Shown: positions 36,252 through 48,703, counted from the first letter of the stretch. The stretch: DNA of 64,000 nt from Poecilobothrus nobilitatus (GCA_947095535.1 OX352772.1:46395445-46459444); one strand, 5' to 3'. Numbers and translations: made by a program. Notes: generated by a model not told the origin, from the sequence alone.

Positions 36252-37345
36252 ATACCCGTATGAACTATGTTCAAGGTTATAATAAATTTGCCATTACGTT
36301 TATGACACCTTAAAGGAGTCGAGCTAGATATAGTGTCAAAGGTTTACATCGGCTCAGAATCGAATTTTGAGTCGATTAAGCACATCCATCCGTCGGCACA
36401 ATAACTCAAAACATAAAGGAAGCTTAAATTTGGTTTACGTCACTTTCGCAAAATTATTAGTTTTGCTATTTAAATCCAGCTTTTTCCGCTGCCGGGTTCG
36501 AGTAGCTGACATACTACTTCTTTCTTTATATAGAAATAACTCAGTATATATTGAAGCTAGATATCTGAAATTTTGCAAAATCGTGTCGAGTTACAGGTCA
36601 ACAACATCTATAAAATTTGGTTGTGCTGGTGCAACAGGTTCGGGTAGCTGCCATACAACTTCTTTTTTTAAATGAAAATAACTCAGTGTCTATATTGAAG
36701 TTAGGTATCTGCAATTTTGTGTAGAAGTGTCGAGTTACATGCCAAAAACTTTCATAAACCATTGGTTTGTCTAGAGCAGCCGGTTCAGACTTCTTGCACC
36801 TCTTGGAGCTTAATGAAGCCAGACGTCTGAAATCTTACAAATGAAGATCAAGTTTTATGGCAACAACTTCTGTAAAATTTGGTTGTGGTGGTGCGACAGG
36901 TTCGCGTAGCGGCCATACAACTTTTCTGTTTAAATGAAAATAGCTCAGTGTCAATTGAAGCTTGGTATCTGAAAATTTGTGAAGAGGTGTTGAGTTACAT
37001 GTCAATAATTTTTGTAAAATTTGGTTGGTCTAGAGCAGCCGGTTCAAGCTTCTTGCAAGTTTTGGAACTTAATGAAGCTAGGCGTCTGCAATCTCACAAA
37101 TGAAGATCAAGTTTTATGACAACAACTTATGTAAAATTTGGTTGTGCTGGTGTAATAAATTTTGGGTAGTTATCATACATGTTACAACTCCATAATTTAC
37201 ATAAATATATCTCGGTAGTTTTAACGTCGGTACTAAAACATTTGAAATTGTTTAAAAAATGATCAAGTTATATAGAAACAGGACAAATTTTGTTCATTCA
37301 TCCCAGAGTTGGCATAGTTCACTCTACTGCACTCCTCCTCATTTA
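36252..37345 (+). mobile_element. HINE-like element, family C, copy 3 (tandem core units)
   Basis: The 5' end TATACCCGTATGAACTATGT..AAGGTTATAA is followed by ATAATAAATTTGCCATTACG, TCGAGCTAGATATAGTGTCA and a CCATCCGTCGG tract. Core units follow. The anchor TTCGGGTAGCTGCCATACAA (with variants) occurs at about 36499, 36641, 36903 and 37163, so the later units are about 260 bp. Each unit has two half-repeats with the ACTCAGTGTC and GAAATTTTGC blocks. The frames at 36367-36675 and 36879-37103 run through these units and are not genes. A clear 3' hairpin was not found. Confidence 0.65.
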
Positions 37346-38380
37346 AATTAAATTTAAATAAAATTATTATATTAAAATTAAATTAAATTTAAATTAAATT
37401 AAATAAAAATTTTATATGAAATTAATGAAGTATCTAATTTCGAATTATAATATTTTAAAGACAAAATAAAATAATTTTTAAATACTCAAACAAAACTAAC
37501 AATGTCGAAGAAAAGCGCGCCATCCAAAATAATTTTTGTAGCCTAGAAAAGTGACGGGTGTTTTTCAATAAATAGCACACCAGTTAAAGGTTCCAAATAA
37601 TCCAACTGGTGCGAAATTGCCGAATCAGGCAACCCTTAGTCACAGTTATCCCAGTGGAATAAATGCATGGAACCTTTTTATTTAATTAATAATTTAATAA
37701 TATATTATTTAAACAATATTCCATTTTTTAATGATTTTTACTTATTATTTTTGGATACGCATTATATTAAAAATAAATTTTTAAGTATAAATTTAAAATT
37801 AAAATAAATATATATACTTTTATAATACATATATATATACATACAAAATTTTTAAATTGGGTCCAAAAATCTTATTATTATTTTATTTTATATTTTAAAC
37901 AGTTTTCTATTTATTTAGTTTAAATTATATTTGTTTTAAAAAAAATAAAATATCAAAAGTCTTTATACTTATGTACATATATATGTACATATCTATGATT
38001 TTAGTTTGTTTATTTTAGTTTTATATTATCTAAAAATTCTCACAAAGTCATATAAATTAATATTAAGTATAAAAAAATAATTTCTTTGAACAAAAATTTG
38101 GCCAAGACCACAGGTTGTCCTTACAATATATATAAAAAATTATAAAATGTCTATAAAGAATGGACATATTGTGAAAATGTTAGTTTTCTTTTAATATGTT
38201 ATGTGTACTCATTTATATCGTAAAATGTATGTCAAGGAAAATTGAATAGGTTGGAAGAAAATGTATGCCATTTATTCGACAAAAATAAAAAAATTTTTAA
38301 GATTTTAAAACAAGGAAAATTTTAAATAGAGATGTTTTAAAAAGAAAAAAAAGTTTTATAGGAATGTTTCTTAAAAGTAA
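37346..38380. other. AT-rich sequence, no gene seen
   Basis: It starts with a TTAAATTAAA-rich simple repeat (37345-37412). A GC-richer piece at 37500-37640 may be hAT terminus debris. The rest is featureless. Confidence 0.35.
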
Positions 38381-38384
38381 AATA

Positions 38385-38838
38385 ATGTTTTTATAATGAA
38401 AACGTTGTTTAACATTAAAAAACTTCCACTTCGAAAAACTCCCTCTTTACTAAATTTCACATACCTAGCTTCAACAGACACTGAGTTATTTCCATATAAA
38501 GAAAGAAATATTGTATGGCAGCTACTCGAACCCGGCGGCCGAAAATGCTGGATTTAAATAGCGAAATTAACAATTTTGCAAAAGTGACTTAAAAAAAATT
38601 TCTGTCTCCTAGTTTCTTTAATTTTTGAGTTATCGTGCGGACAGACTAACGAACGTACATGGCTTAATCGACTCAGGATTCGATTCTGATTCGGACGGAC
38701 GGGCGTATATCTCATAATCGACTCAAAATTCGGTTCTGAGCCGACCCATACCTTTAACACTATATCTAGCTTGGCTCCTTTAAGGTGTCACAAACGTAAT
38801 AGCAAATTTATTATACCCTTGAACATAGTTCATATTAA
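38385..38838 (-). mobile_element. HINE-like element, family C, copy 4
   Basis: On the minus strand the 5' end near 38838 reads ATGTTCAAGGGTATAATAAATTTGC and is followed by two overlapping GTCCGT-type tracts (38690-38705 and 38640-38660). A single core unit with GGGTTCGAGTAGCTGCCATA ends near 38400. The second-half and 3' hairpin are absent. Confidence 0.65.
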
Positions 38839-38839
38839 T

Positions 38840-41325
38840 AATAAAATATAATAAATAATAAAATTCAGGACTAAAAAGTATATTTATATCTATGGTTCAT
38901 ATTGGTTCATTATACAGGCAGTCGGAATTATACTTATAAATAAGGTAAGAAAGTTAATTTCTCTTTTTTTACAAGCTAATTAAATTTTATTTGTCATGAC
39001 GTTTGTTGTTGACTTTGATATTGTGTTTCAGATTTTCCAAATATAGGAGTTTATAGTTTGTATTTTATTAGTTTATAACTTTCTTCTTAGGTCGTAAAAA
39101 CTCTTCTTGAAGCAAATTATTTTCTCATTAACTTTTCTACTAATGTTTCTATAAAAATTTCTCTTAAAACAACGGACAATAATTGGACAATGTTTACAAT
39201 TAAAACACAATGCTTCAATAAGAGAGATATTTAATGTTTTTAAAATATCCTTAAAATTTTTTTTTTTACCCGCTATCAAACTTTAGGAAACGATTCGTTT
39301 GTACATTGTTGTCGTAATTTTAACTAAACGGGGCAGAGAGTGAGAATACGAACTTTGAAATATTTTATTTTTGATTATGTACAAATTGTACAATGAAGTA
39401 CCTATTGCGACCAGAGGAGAACACATTTGATGGAAACATGTATCAAATTTTAATCACACAACAAATGAGTTTTCATAACCAGTTTTAAAACACCTATAGG
39501 GGTTACCGTAGCATATATATATACGCTTATGCTGACTGTCTTATGTTACGTTTAGATTGTTTGACAGGGGAATTAATGTATTTAATTAATTTGAGCAAGT
39601 GTATCTCTACCTACGTGATATTTATAAAATAAAGCTCCAATATTTGGATGAATTTTGAGCGTATTTTTCTTATATATATCTTAAGATAATTTTACCTTTC
39701 TCAGATAAAATTTCTCTTTTATACAAGATAAAATGAAATATATTAAATTTTTATAGACACCTAAAGAAAGTGAATATATATTTTGAAAAGTTTTTAAAAT
39801 TGATAAACCGAAAAACATAATCAAAGTCATTAAAGATTCAATAATTTATAGTGGTAGTCAGTCGAAATTTTAAGCAAGCATCAAAAATTTTTGTAATTTC
39901 ATTAGATTGGAAAAGAACAGCAATTGCATATTATGGCTTATTTAATTTCCCCTGAAAGACCGGCGACTTATAAACTGCATTATTGCTCGCATATTATATC
40001 ATATATCATAACCATATATAATTTTTCTCTTTGTCAGTTTTAAACCAAATTTTACCTTATACAAAATTCTAAATAATAACAAAGAAGGATGATCACTAAA
40101 CTGAAAAAGTTACCACTTAACAAATATTTTATATCACTTAGATCTGTAACACTTTTAGTTGGAGTATAGTAAATTCAAAACTGCAACCAGACACAAATCA
40201 TCATCAATAAAATGAAAATGTTTTTAAGTGGCTTATAAAAACAGTTATTTTTTTTCTATAAAAAAAAAGGGATGAAAAGTTACAATAAAAATGAAAATCT
40301 GATTTTTCTTTACTATTCAAAATTCTTAAAAAGGATATTGAGACATATCTTAAATAGCTAGAAGCAATCACATATTATATAGAAGTATTTATTATATTTA
40401 AGAATTTTTCTTCATACCTTTTATTTCATCCGTTCCTTTTAAATACAATAATATTATCTTTATTTTTAACTTTCAATATATAAACTTATATAAATATACA
40501 ATATAGAATGTAATATATATAATTTTCACCCTTACTATATTTTTTCTTTCTATTTCCGGTTTTATATTTAGCTGTAGGATATCCTTGAAGTCATAGTCTT
40601 TCAAAAGAAAATTTTTCAATGAAAAAAAACATAAACAGGAATTTTTGAATACAAAAGAAAATGGAGGAACACAAAAAAAAGGAAAAAATTTTTTGATAAT
40701 TATCAAATCTGATAAAATTTTAAAGCGTTATTAAAAAAGAAAGAATAAAAGCATATTTCAGCAATTGAGAGTTTTGAATTAAAATGAATGTAATGGATAT
40801 TTAATCTAAAGGATACTAAATGTCTTGTCTTCCTGTTTAATCTTGATTTGTTTTTTCTTATATACTTTATTGTTTTCATCAATTTTTAAAAATATTAAAT
40901 TGCTTACAACAAAACATTTAAGAATAGGGTATATAATGTTACATAAACGCTGATAAAAACTATAGATATGATAAGTTTTATCTATACTTAAATCCCACTA
41001 ACAGAGGACATTTGTTTAAAAAGGACTAAATTTTTACAGTATACATATATATACATAAATGTATATTAAAAGTTTAAAATATACGTCGAATTGAATGTTT
41101 ATATGTTATGTTAGCATATATGTGTACACATGTGTGTGTGTGTGTACAGAGTACAGAAATTAAGTTTATCCAGATTTCGAAAATTCAATAATTATATGAA
41201 TATTTTGTTGGTAACTGAAAATTTGTAAGTTAAATGACATGAGAACATTGTAACGGTTTAAAGGAACTCATATCATATTTATTTTTTACATTATTCTTTT
41301 TATATTAATGCGACAAAAATTTAAG
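38840..41325. other. AT-rich sequence, no gene seen
   Basis: Small frames at 39073-39279 and 40473-40706 have no recognisable family features. A (TG)7 tract is near 41128-41144. Nothing else recognised. Confidence 0.4.
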
Positions 41326-41329
41326 AGTA

Positions 41330-41560
41330 AAACAAATTTGCCACTACGCTTCTTGCCATCTTAAAAGAGACGAAATAAATATGAAAAATAAATATATTTT
41401 TGATCAGAATTGAATTTTGAGCCGATTGAGCTGCCCGTCCGCCTGTACGTTAATGAAAAACTAATGAAGGTAGAAATCTGGTATGAGTATAACTCAATGT
41501 CTATATAAGCTGGGTATTTAAAGTTTCAAGAATTCTAAAAAGTTTTATGGTGAAAGTTTT
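41330..41560 (+). mobile_element. HINE-like element, family C, fragment
   Basis: It has ACAAATTTGCCACTACG, TTAAAAGAGACGA, GATCAGAATTGAATTTTGAG and GCCCGTCCGCCTG in family C order, then a single degraded core block. The TATACCC hairpin at the 5' end is missing. Confidence 0.5.
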
Positions 41561-41644
41561 AAGGCGTCAATTTTTTGAAAATTTAGGTTTTAAATTTAGG
41601 TTACTAAATTTCTAAAAACCTCGTTTTTAGAAATTTAGTAATTA

Positions 41645-42535
41645 GTAATCAACTCACTTTGTTTGCCCGTCTATCTGTTTACAAAACTTCTACACCGGTT
41701 AAGATAGAACAATAATATTTTTAACCATGAATAGATCTTAACGAAAATTAATTTAGTTGAAGAATTTTTTTATATTGGTACAGCCATTACTAATCTACTT
41801 CTCCTTAAAGATGAAAATAGTCTAATTTTCAAATGTTTATAGCGGTATACTTTTCCAATCTAAAAACTTCAAATGACATAAATATTTTTTTTATAACTTA
41901 ATGTAAAAATTATATAATTTTATGCAATTTATAGTATATAAATTTTCGGTTATATAAAACAAAAATTTTGGAAAATTGTGGTTCCTTCGTATCACCGAAA
42001 CACTTTTAGTCAGAACATTGATAATAAGTATATAAATATAAGTTTTTTCAAAAAAAAATCTTTGCACTTTCCTATGTTTCAGTGCAAGTAGCTGGCGTTA
42101 AATGGTCAAATACATAAAAGTGAGCTAGAACTCAAATCTCACTTTTTCAAACAAAAATACGAGCCTAGTTTTTGTTTGAAAAAGTGAAATTCAAGCTTAT
42201 GCTCGCTTTTATGAATTTGACCATTTGACTCCAGCAACTTGCGCTTAAACACAAATTCAAGTTAAAGCTTATGCATTCGACCCATTAATTGAAAATTAGC
42301 TATTGTTAGACACGTGTAACTGAAACATATATGCAAACATATTTTAACTAAACAATAAAAATTAAAGATTTTCTTTATTATATAGGATCCTTAAGAATAT
42401 AGAACGTGTGTTAGGAAGGAGTTAGAATTAACACAAAAAGCAGTCAAATTAAACTGATTTAAATATTGTTTTTTTTTGAAAATATACATCTTCAAAAACC
42501 TTTGGTTTTAGATACTGCATTCTTATATACTTTGT
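41645..42535 (+). mobile_element. HINE-like element, family A, copy 7 (with nested foldback element)
   Basis: A degraded GCCCGTCTATCTG tract is followed by ACAAAACTTCTACACCGGTT, the core blocks and, near 42500-42530, AAAACCTTTGGTTTTAG and CTGCATTCTTATATAC as a decayed 3' end. A 165-bp foldback element sits inside at 42081-42245. Confidence 0.55.
42081..42245. repeat. Foldback element (family F), intact hairpin
   Basis: Arms of 77 bp (42081-42157 and 42169-42245) are near-perfect inverted repeats separated by an 11-nt loop. The inner part, ending TTTTTCAAACAAAAA, is the most regular. There is no coding content. The relatives at 52930-53147 and 6580-6745 share the arm sequence. It looks like a hairpin-type MITE, or a structured RNA source if transcribed. 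Confidence 0.8.
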
Positions 42536-42539
42536 TCTA

Positions 42540-44350
42540 TTTATGTGATTGTTGATATTTCAATAAGAAATAATTGAAAATAGTGAGGGCTACCGCCGAC
42601 AAATTTCCCGCTAAACAAATTATTGAAACTCTTATTTTGTTGATATTTTTACATATACATACATATTTTAACAAAAACAAAATACTGACGAGTATAAGCT
42701 TTTTTAAAGCTCAACAAAAAAAAAAAATAAGGAGATTTCCCAAGATTTTCAAAAAACGTAATTATATGTAAAATCAAATTATCTAAAACAAGATTTCTGG
42801 TCGTTTCCACTCTCCTAAAACATCTATCCTAACATCTGTCCTGAAAAATTTAGTTTCAATTTAGTTTAGCAAAAATTTTTTGACATCCCCAACTACAATT
42901 TAATTAAATTTTCAGAAGTGATTTTCTATTGCCTTTTAATTTATACAATGAATACAAAATATTTCAAAAAGGATTTTTTTTTTAATATATTATTTATATC
43001 CTGTTGACCTTTATCTTTCATTCTAATCAAATTTTGTAACAAATTTTTTCATCAAATACCTTTATTTGAACCTTAAAGTTCAAAAGAAACTTTTTTCTTT
43101 TGTATTTTCTTAATGAAACCATTCATAATTTAATTAAATTCAGCTCATTAATATTTTTTTCCATTATTTAAAAAAAAAAAACATTGTTTTTATCATTTTA
43201 TTTAGTAAAACTCGGGTATATATAGACAGGTACAAACATTCTTACATTAAACTTTTGTTAAGATCAATTAATTTCTAATAAATTATATATTAGAAAGGAT
43301 AACAATAGTATTTAATAAAAAGGGATTCAAATTCCGTTTCCGATAACTAAAGTAATGTTAAAAAAATTAACTTGAAAAGTTTTTTTTTTACTGATAATTT
43401 TTACTAAATTATCCAGTTTTTTGTTTTGCTTTTTTTTTGTGAATTTTCTTTTATCAATATTATTATTTATTATTATTCCATTTTACGGTTGCCAGACGCT
43501 AAATCATTTGCTTTTACTTGGAAAATTTTGAATAAATCCGTTTTTTTGAGACATCTTCGATTTCAATCGACATCTTCGATCTAGATTTCTAAATCTTAAA
43601 AGTGTTACAAAATATTTATTTTATTAATTTTTTATAGAAATTAGGGATCGATCTGAACATTTTATTTTCTGAAAGTTGGGAAATTGCGTTTATTTGACAA
43701 GGACATAAGCATCAATTTAAAATGAAAATTTTCATAAAATGCTATGTAATTTCATAAAACTTCAATTCATTTTTATTTTTTGAAAAAAGAATTCATTTTT
43801 CAATTCATTTGAATTTTTTGAAAAAATAAACTAAAGACCAGCTATGCTTCAAAATGACACAAAAATATTTTGAAGCTATTTTTATGCTACTACCATCTAT
43901 TAAACTATTTTTTGCTTTTATGCCAGTAAATCAATAAGATGGAAAAATTTTTAATAAAAATTTCTGTCCGTCCTCCATAATCCTAAATTTATCATCTCAT
44001 TTTTACAGCATAATTTCCGCATCCTTGTTAAAATTTCCTCTTATTTTCAAAAATTACCTGTACATTTTAATATGCTGGATATTTATGCCATATGGAAGAA
44101 CGCCGTACAACTTTTTTGCGTGACCTACGATATTTTCAAGGAACCTTTACAAAAAAAAAATCGATTAATATCTTAATTCATATAGCCAATATAAATATCA
44201 GTGTCTAACCATAATAATATTACATTAAATATAAATAAAAAATTTTCATTTATACTTTATAACTCACAGAATTTTATTAACCAAAAAATAATAATTTTAT
44301 TGATAATAATTTTAAAATAAAAGTCAATATCCTTTTAGTAAAATTGTCCA
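42540..44350. other. AT-rich sequence, no gene seen
   Basis: A solo copy of the terminus seen at 478 and 2842 (GCTAAACAAATTATTGAAA) lies at about 42611-42640. A 65-codon frame at 42574-42771 runs through it and has no family features. Nothing else recognised. Confidence 0.4.
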
Positions 44351-44355
44351 TTTTT

Positions 44356-45932
44356 TTATACCCGTACGATAGGATCGGGTATAATAAAATTACTCCTCCG
44401 TTTGTAACACCTCGAAATAAGCGAGCTAGATATACGTTCAAAGGTATGGATCGGATCAGAAAAAAATTCTAAGACTTTTGAGCCATGTCCGTCCGTCCGT
44501 CTTTCAGCACGTTAACTCAAAAACTAAGAAAGCTAGAATCTTGAAATTTACACAAAATATTCTGGGAGTAATTTGTAGGTTCCCTATTTTTTTGGTTGAG
44601 TTTGGACCAAAACTTAGGGTAGCTCTCGAACACCTAACTTTTAGATCCCCACATTTTTTTTGAAATAGAGCTATGAAATTTTAACCACTGATAGATCTTA
44701 CAAAAATATTAATTTTATTTTTAATGACTTTTTTTTTGTAGCGCCACCCGTTACGGAGCTACAGCTCCCCAAAGGTTCAAAAAAGCTCTATATTTAAATT
44801 GTTATAGCACAAGTTGTATAAAGTAAATCTTCACTTTGAAAACGCCAAACGATTACTACTTTTATTAGCTTTAAAAGTTTATATACAATACATATATATT
44901 TGTGGCATACGGTGTCTTAATTTACCGTTATGCGAAACTCAAATTTTGCAAAATACTTTAACCCTTCTATCTTCTAAACGCTTTAAGTTGGAAACTTGAA
45001 ATTTTGACAGAAGTTAGATCTTTGAAAATAAGTATGAGTCATTTCAAAAAATTTTTCTGTATCACTCCCTGTTTAGGAGCTGTAAGGGGTCAAAACTGAA
45101 AATTTCCTATTTTTAAACACCTGTAACTTGAACACCTGTTAAAATTTTTTTGAAGTAATACACAAAAATTAAAGCTTCAACATTACACTCTTATTTCTGT
45201 TAACAACTATTTTTAATAATATAGGGTTACTTTATAATTGACGAAAGTGTTACTTGATTTTTTCAAATTTTCTAACAAATTTCTTTAACGGTTTTTTTGC
45301 ATATTGTTTTACTCGATAATTCGAAATTGTTGAGGATATAATGCGTAGTACAAAAAAATGTAAATAAACAACATAACGGTTGCTTGAAGAATTTTTATTT
45401 ATATTATATTGTTATACATACATACTTATATAATATCATGTTTATTTACATATCGTATATGTCACTAGTGAATGAATGATAAGAGTATAGATGTATATTA
45501 TATAGCGCCGTATTTACATACATATATGTATTTTATTGTACTTATAAGAAATTATTCTGTCAATGTAATATTTAAATATAATATAATATAATATAATATT
45601 TAAAATTATATTTACTGTTTTGTACTTAGTAAATTTAATATACATTTACCGCTTAGTATTAAATGGTACTATAGAATATTTGAAAAAGTTTTGGATAATC
45701 GATAATCGTTACGTGGAAGGTTAGAATCTGCTTTTGAAGAATGTACATATAAACATATAGTTTGAATATATGTACAACCCCTAGTTCTAGAAATTATAAA
45801 ATTCACTCAAATTATTTTAAAATACTAAAATATTAAAAAAATAATATTGTAAGCAGAGTGACAGGCTGTGAACATACTAACGGTTCGTACGGGTATCTAA
45901 GAGTTGACAAAGGCAACTGTATTCTTCCTCGT
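44356..45932 (+). mobile_element. HINE-like element, family B, copy 2
   Basis: It corresponds to the copy at 16934-18524 over the full length, in the same orientation. It has the TATACCCG..CGGGTATA hairpin, a GTCC tract of only three units plus GTCT, TTTACCGTTATGCGAAA at 44921, the same AT-rich second half, CGTACGGGTAT and the terminus TATTCTTCCTCG. The 3' hairpin has one changed base (GTTGAC AAA GGCAAC). Differences from copy 1 are scattered substitutions and small length changes in runs. Confidence 0.75.
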
Positions 45933-45934
45933 TT

Positions 45935-46950
45935 TTTTTTGTTAATATTTGAAAACTTTTTTTTTTGTAAAACATTTCAATCTTTCAATTTATTGTCCAA
46001 TATATGAATTGAAAATTGGATTGGTGAAAAGAAAATGATAATACTGGTTTTTCCCGTTTTTTTTTTCCTTTTTTTTTTTCTTTAGACAAAATTCAGACAT
46101 TTTGACACGTTCAGTGACCATAAATTAGATAAGAAAGGAAAAAAATGATATATTCTTTTTTTATTTTTATTAATATCCTTGTAATAAGATATACTTCACT
46201 ATTTATCCTTTACGTCTATAAATGCTGTTGTATAACAAAAAAAGGATATTGACTTTAAATTGACTTACATATTCTATACTTGAACACTTACATTCCTATT
46301 CATTATATAATTTAAAAAAAAAAATAAAATGAAAGAATATAAAAATGGACATGAATATGAACAGAATAAAAAATAAGAAGAATCAATGAGATTTTTTTTA
46401 ATGTGCTTTTTCCGTGTAGATAAACACTTCACTACATTTTCAATATAAATAGTTACATAATATATACGACTATTATGTGAATACATGTATATATTATCAT
46501 TTTCATATAAATATTATATTACTGCTCCTATTATTTGATCTTACAGAACTTCTTAAGCTTGATATCCAAAACAAAAAAAAAAAATCATTTGTTCCTAAAT
46601 TAAAAAAAAAATTTATATTTTAAGAAAGAAAATAAACCGCTTCGCTAATAACAGTATCAATACTAATATAATTTCTTAATGAATTGATAAGCTTCAATCA
46701 ACTTATCATGTGCGTTAACAGGTTTAAATTGAAACCAATATCATTAAAACAGTAAAAAAGAAAAGATACAAGAACTGTCGAAACATCTGTTCTTCCGAAA
46801 ATAGAAACATCATCTGTACTTATAGGGATTTAACTTAGTACGAAATATTCATTGTATACGAATTAAGTACAAAATCTATATCGAAAGCTTATTTAGTTTG
46901 TCTACTAGAGTTAATATAACCGTTGGTTATAAAAACATAATTATCATTGA
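45935..46950. other. AT-rich sequence, no gene seen
   Basis: No recognised coding or repeat feature; several T-runs around 46050-46082. Confidence 0.4.
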
Positions 46951-46952
46951 AT

Positions 46953-47105
46953 ATGAGCAATATAAAGGACGGCAGTATTACCAGTTATTTTGGAGATCAA
47001 ATTGAACGAGAAAACCAGTTACGCTTTCCATGGATTGCAACTGTCCAACAGCCAACGATGTTGCTACGGGCTATTTATATAACTATATTTTTTCAAAAAT
47101 TTTAA
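46953..47105 (+). CDS. Unidentified 50-codon open frame, possibly a coding relic
   Basis: ATG to TAA gives a 50-residue frame containing FGDQIERENQLRFPWIATVQ. Its residue make-up and GC content differ sharply from the surrounding DNA, which is why it is listed. No Kozak, splice or promoter context decides the matter, and I recognise no family. It could be a relic of a mobile element, an isolated exon or chance. Confidence 0.2.
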   Translation: MSNIKDGSITSYFGDQIERENQLRFPWIATVQQPTMLLRAIYITIFFQKF

Positions 47106-47264
47106 TACTTATTATGGGCTTGTTTCCATAAAGTGAGTGGAGTTTGTTGCCCCCTGCAGCATTAATGTACAAGTGTACCAAATAAATAAACTGTCGTTGT
47201 TAGATGAAAGGTTAACATAAAATCCATATATTCATCACAATTTCAGGAAAAATTCAAAAAGTGA

Positions 47265-47680
47265 AAAAAGTGTTAAAATGTGAAACTAATAATTTTACTC
47301 TGACCGACGTCTGTTTATAAATCTAATATTTACACCCGTTGGTATAAATAGATAGATAAGATTGCATTAATTTTGTGGTAGAACTTTTTATGTTGTTCCA
47401 TTCCTTTTAATGCCCGCCTTCTAAATTTGAAGAATCTTTCAAAATCTTCAATTTAGATACTCTAAAAAGTGACAAATGTAGTATCATTGAGAATTAGCAT
47501 AAGTTATCTAAAAAAAAAATTATATTCTCCTCCATTTAATCTCCCTGTTTAAGCACCCCATTAGAAGCTTCCAGAGATAAATTGAAAATTTGCTATTTTT
47601 CAATATCTAGAAACTGTGTTATCATTTTGAAACTGTAACAACCCTGTGTTTAATTTTCTCAAATATGAAAATAAATTTGG
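47265..47680 (+). mobile_element. HINE-like element, family A, copy 8 (decayed 5' half)
   Basis: TGTGAAACTAATAATTTTACTCTGACC is followed by GTCTGTTTATAAA, ACACCCGTTGGTATA, TTTTGTGGTAGAACTTTTTATG and the CTCC..CCTGTTTAAG and TTGAAAATTTGCTATTTTTC blocks in family A order. The 3' half is not recognisable. Confidence 0.5.
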
Positions 47681-47684
47681 CAGT

Positions 47685-48495
47685 GCATCGCAGTAGTTTG
47701 AACATTCACCACGTTCATATTTTAATCTTCAGATCCATTTCTGCATTCCATTTATCTGTTTAGATATCTTTATTAATCTTATTTAATAAAATTCTTGTAA
47801 ATTTCCTATTCTATACATACATACAGACCATACGGTACATCAGACATTCATACATACAGATTTTCTAAAAAAGCTTTAGTTAGTGAGCTAAAAAAAAGTA
47901 GAATACAAGCAATGATTATCAGTTTATTCAAAACGATTTTTTTTTTTTTTTTTTTTAAAGTCGAGATAGCACATTCTTAAGCTTGGGGACATTCTTAAGA
48001 AAAAATAAATCACTTAAGAGAAAGACGGACAGAAAACAATTTAAGTTTATGGTAATAATTACCGCAAAAAAAGTTACATCGAAAATAAACCGCAAAAATT
48101 GTTCTGTCGCCAGATATTAACTTTCTTAAGTCTATTCGTTCTTATCTTCTTTTTTTGTTTCTAATATTTTAATGACAGCAAAAAATCTTAACTTTAATAT
48201 AATAAGCAAAAAAAAAAATATAAACTGCGTAAATAATAAAGCAGTGATAATGATAAAATTTTTAAGATAAAAATCATGAAATGAAAAAACAATAGCTAAA
48301 CTTTGTTTAATTTTTGAAAATTCTTTGAAGGATGTTTGTTAGAAAAGCTTTGTATTATTGGAATATTATTTAATATAAAAAACAAAATAATAAAAAATAT
48401 TCAGGGGAAATTTTATAAACAATTATGATTTTTCAATTTATCTACTCGAGTTTTTAAACTGTCATATCCTATTATTCCTAAATGTTATATGTATA
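47685..48495. other. AT-rich sequence, no gene seen
   Basis: It has a T-run of about 20 at 47937-47956. Nothing recognised. Confidence 0.4.
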
Positions 48496-48499
48496 TATA

Positions 48500-48632
48500 T
48501 CTACATAATTAAATCGATTGAGAATTCGATTCTGAGCAAGAATACATATTACGTACATGTATATATGTATATACTTTGTCATATCTAGCTCGTCTCTTGT
48601 AAGGTGTCACCAACATAATGGCAAATTTATTG
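48500..48632 (-). mobile_element. HINE-like element, family C, 5' fragment
   Basis: Only the 5' part remains, on the minus strand: AATAAATTTGCCATTATGTTGG, ACACCTTACAAGAGACGAGC, TAGATATGACA and the GCTCAGAATCGAATTCTC block. It runs directly into the 24-bp-stem hairpin at 48633. Confidence 0.55.
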
Positions 48633-48703
48633 TATCATGAGAAAGAACGCTCGTAACAAGCACTGCTTTATTTGCACTTTTACGAGCGTTGTTTCTCATG
48701 ATA
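48633..48703. repeat. Perfect-length hairpin, 24-bp arms
   Basis: The arms at 48633-48656 and 48680-48703 (TATCATGAGAAA..CGCTCGTAA) pair with one mismatch around a 23-nt loop. Pairing can extend about 8 bp further outwards with one more mismatch. The stem is GC-richer than its surroundings and sits where the 5' tip of the flanking family C element is expected. Confidence 0.8.

Noticed and set aside
36367..37103. Two plus-strand frames of 102 and 74 codons
   Set aside because: They lie wholly inside tandem core units of a HINE-like element; other copies do not preserve the frame.
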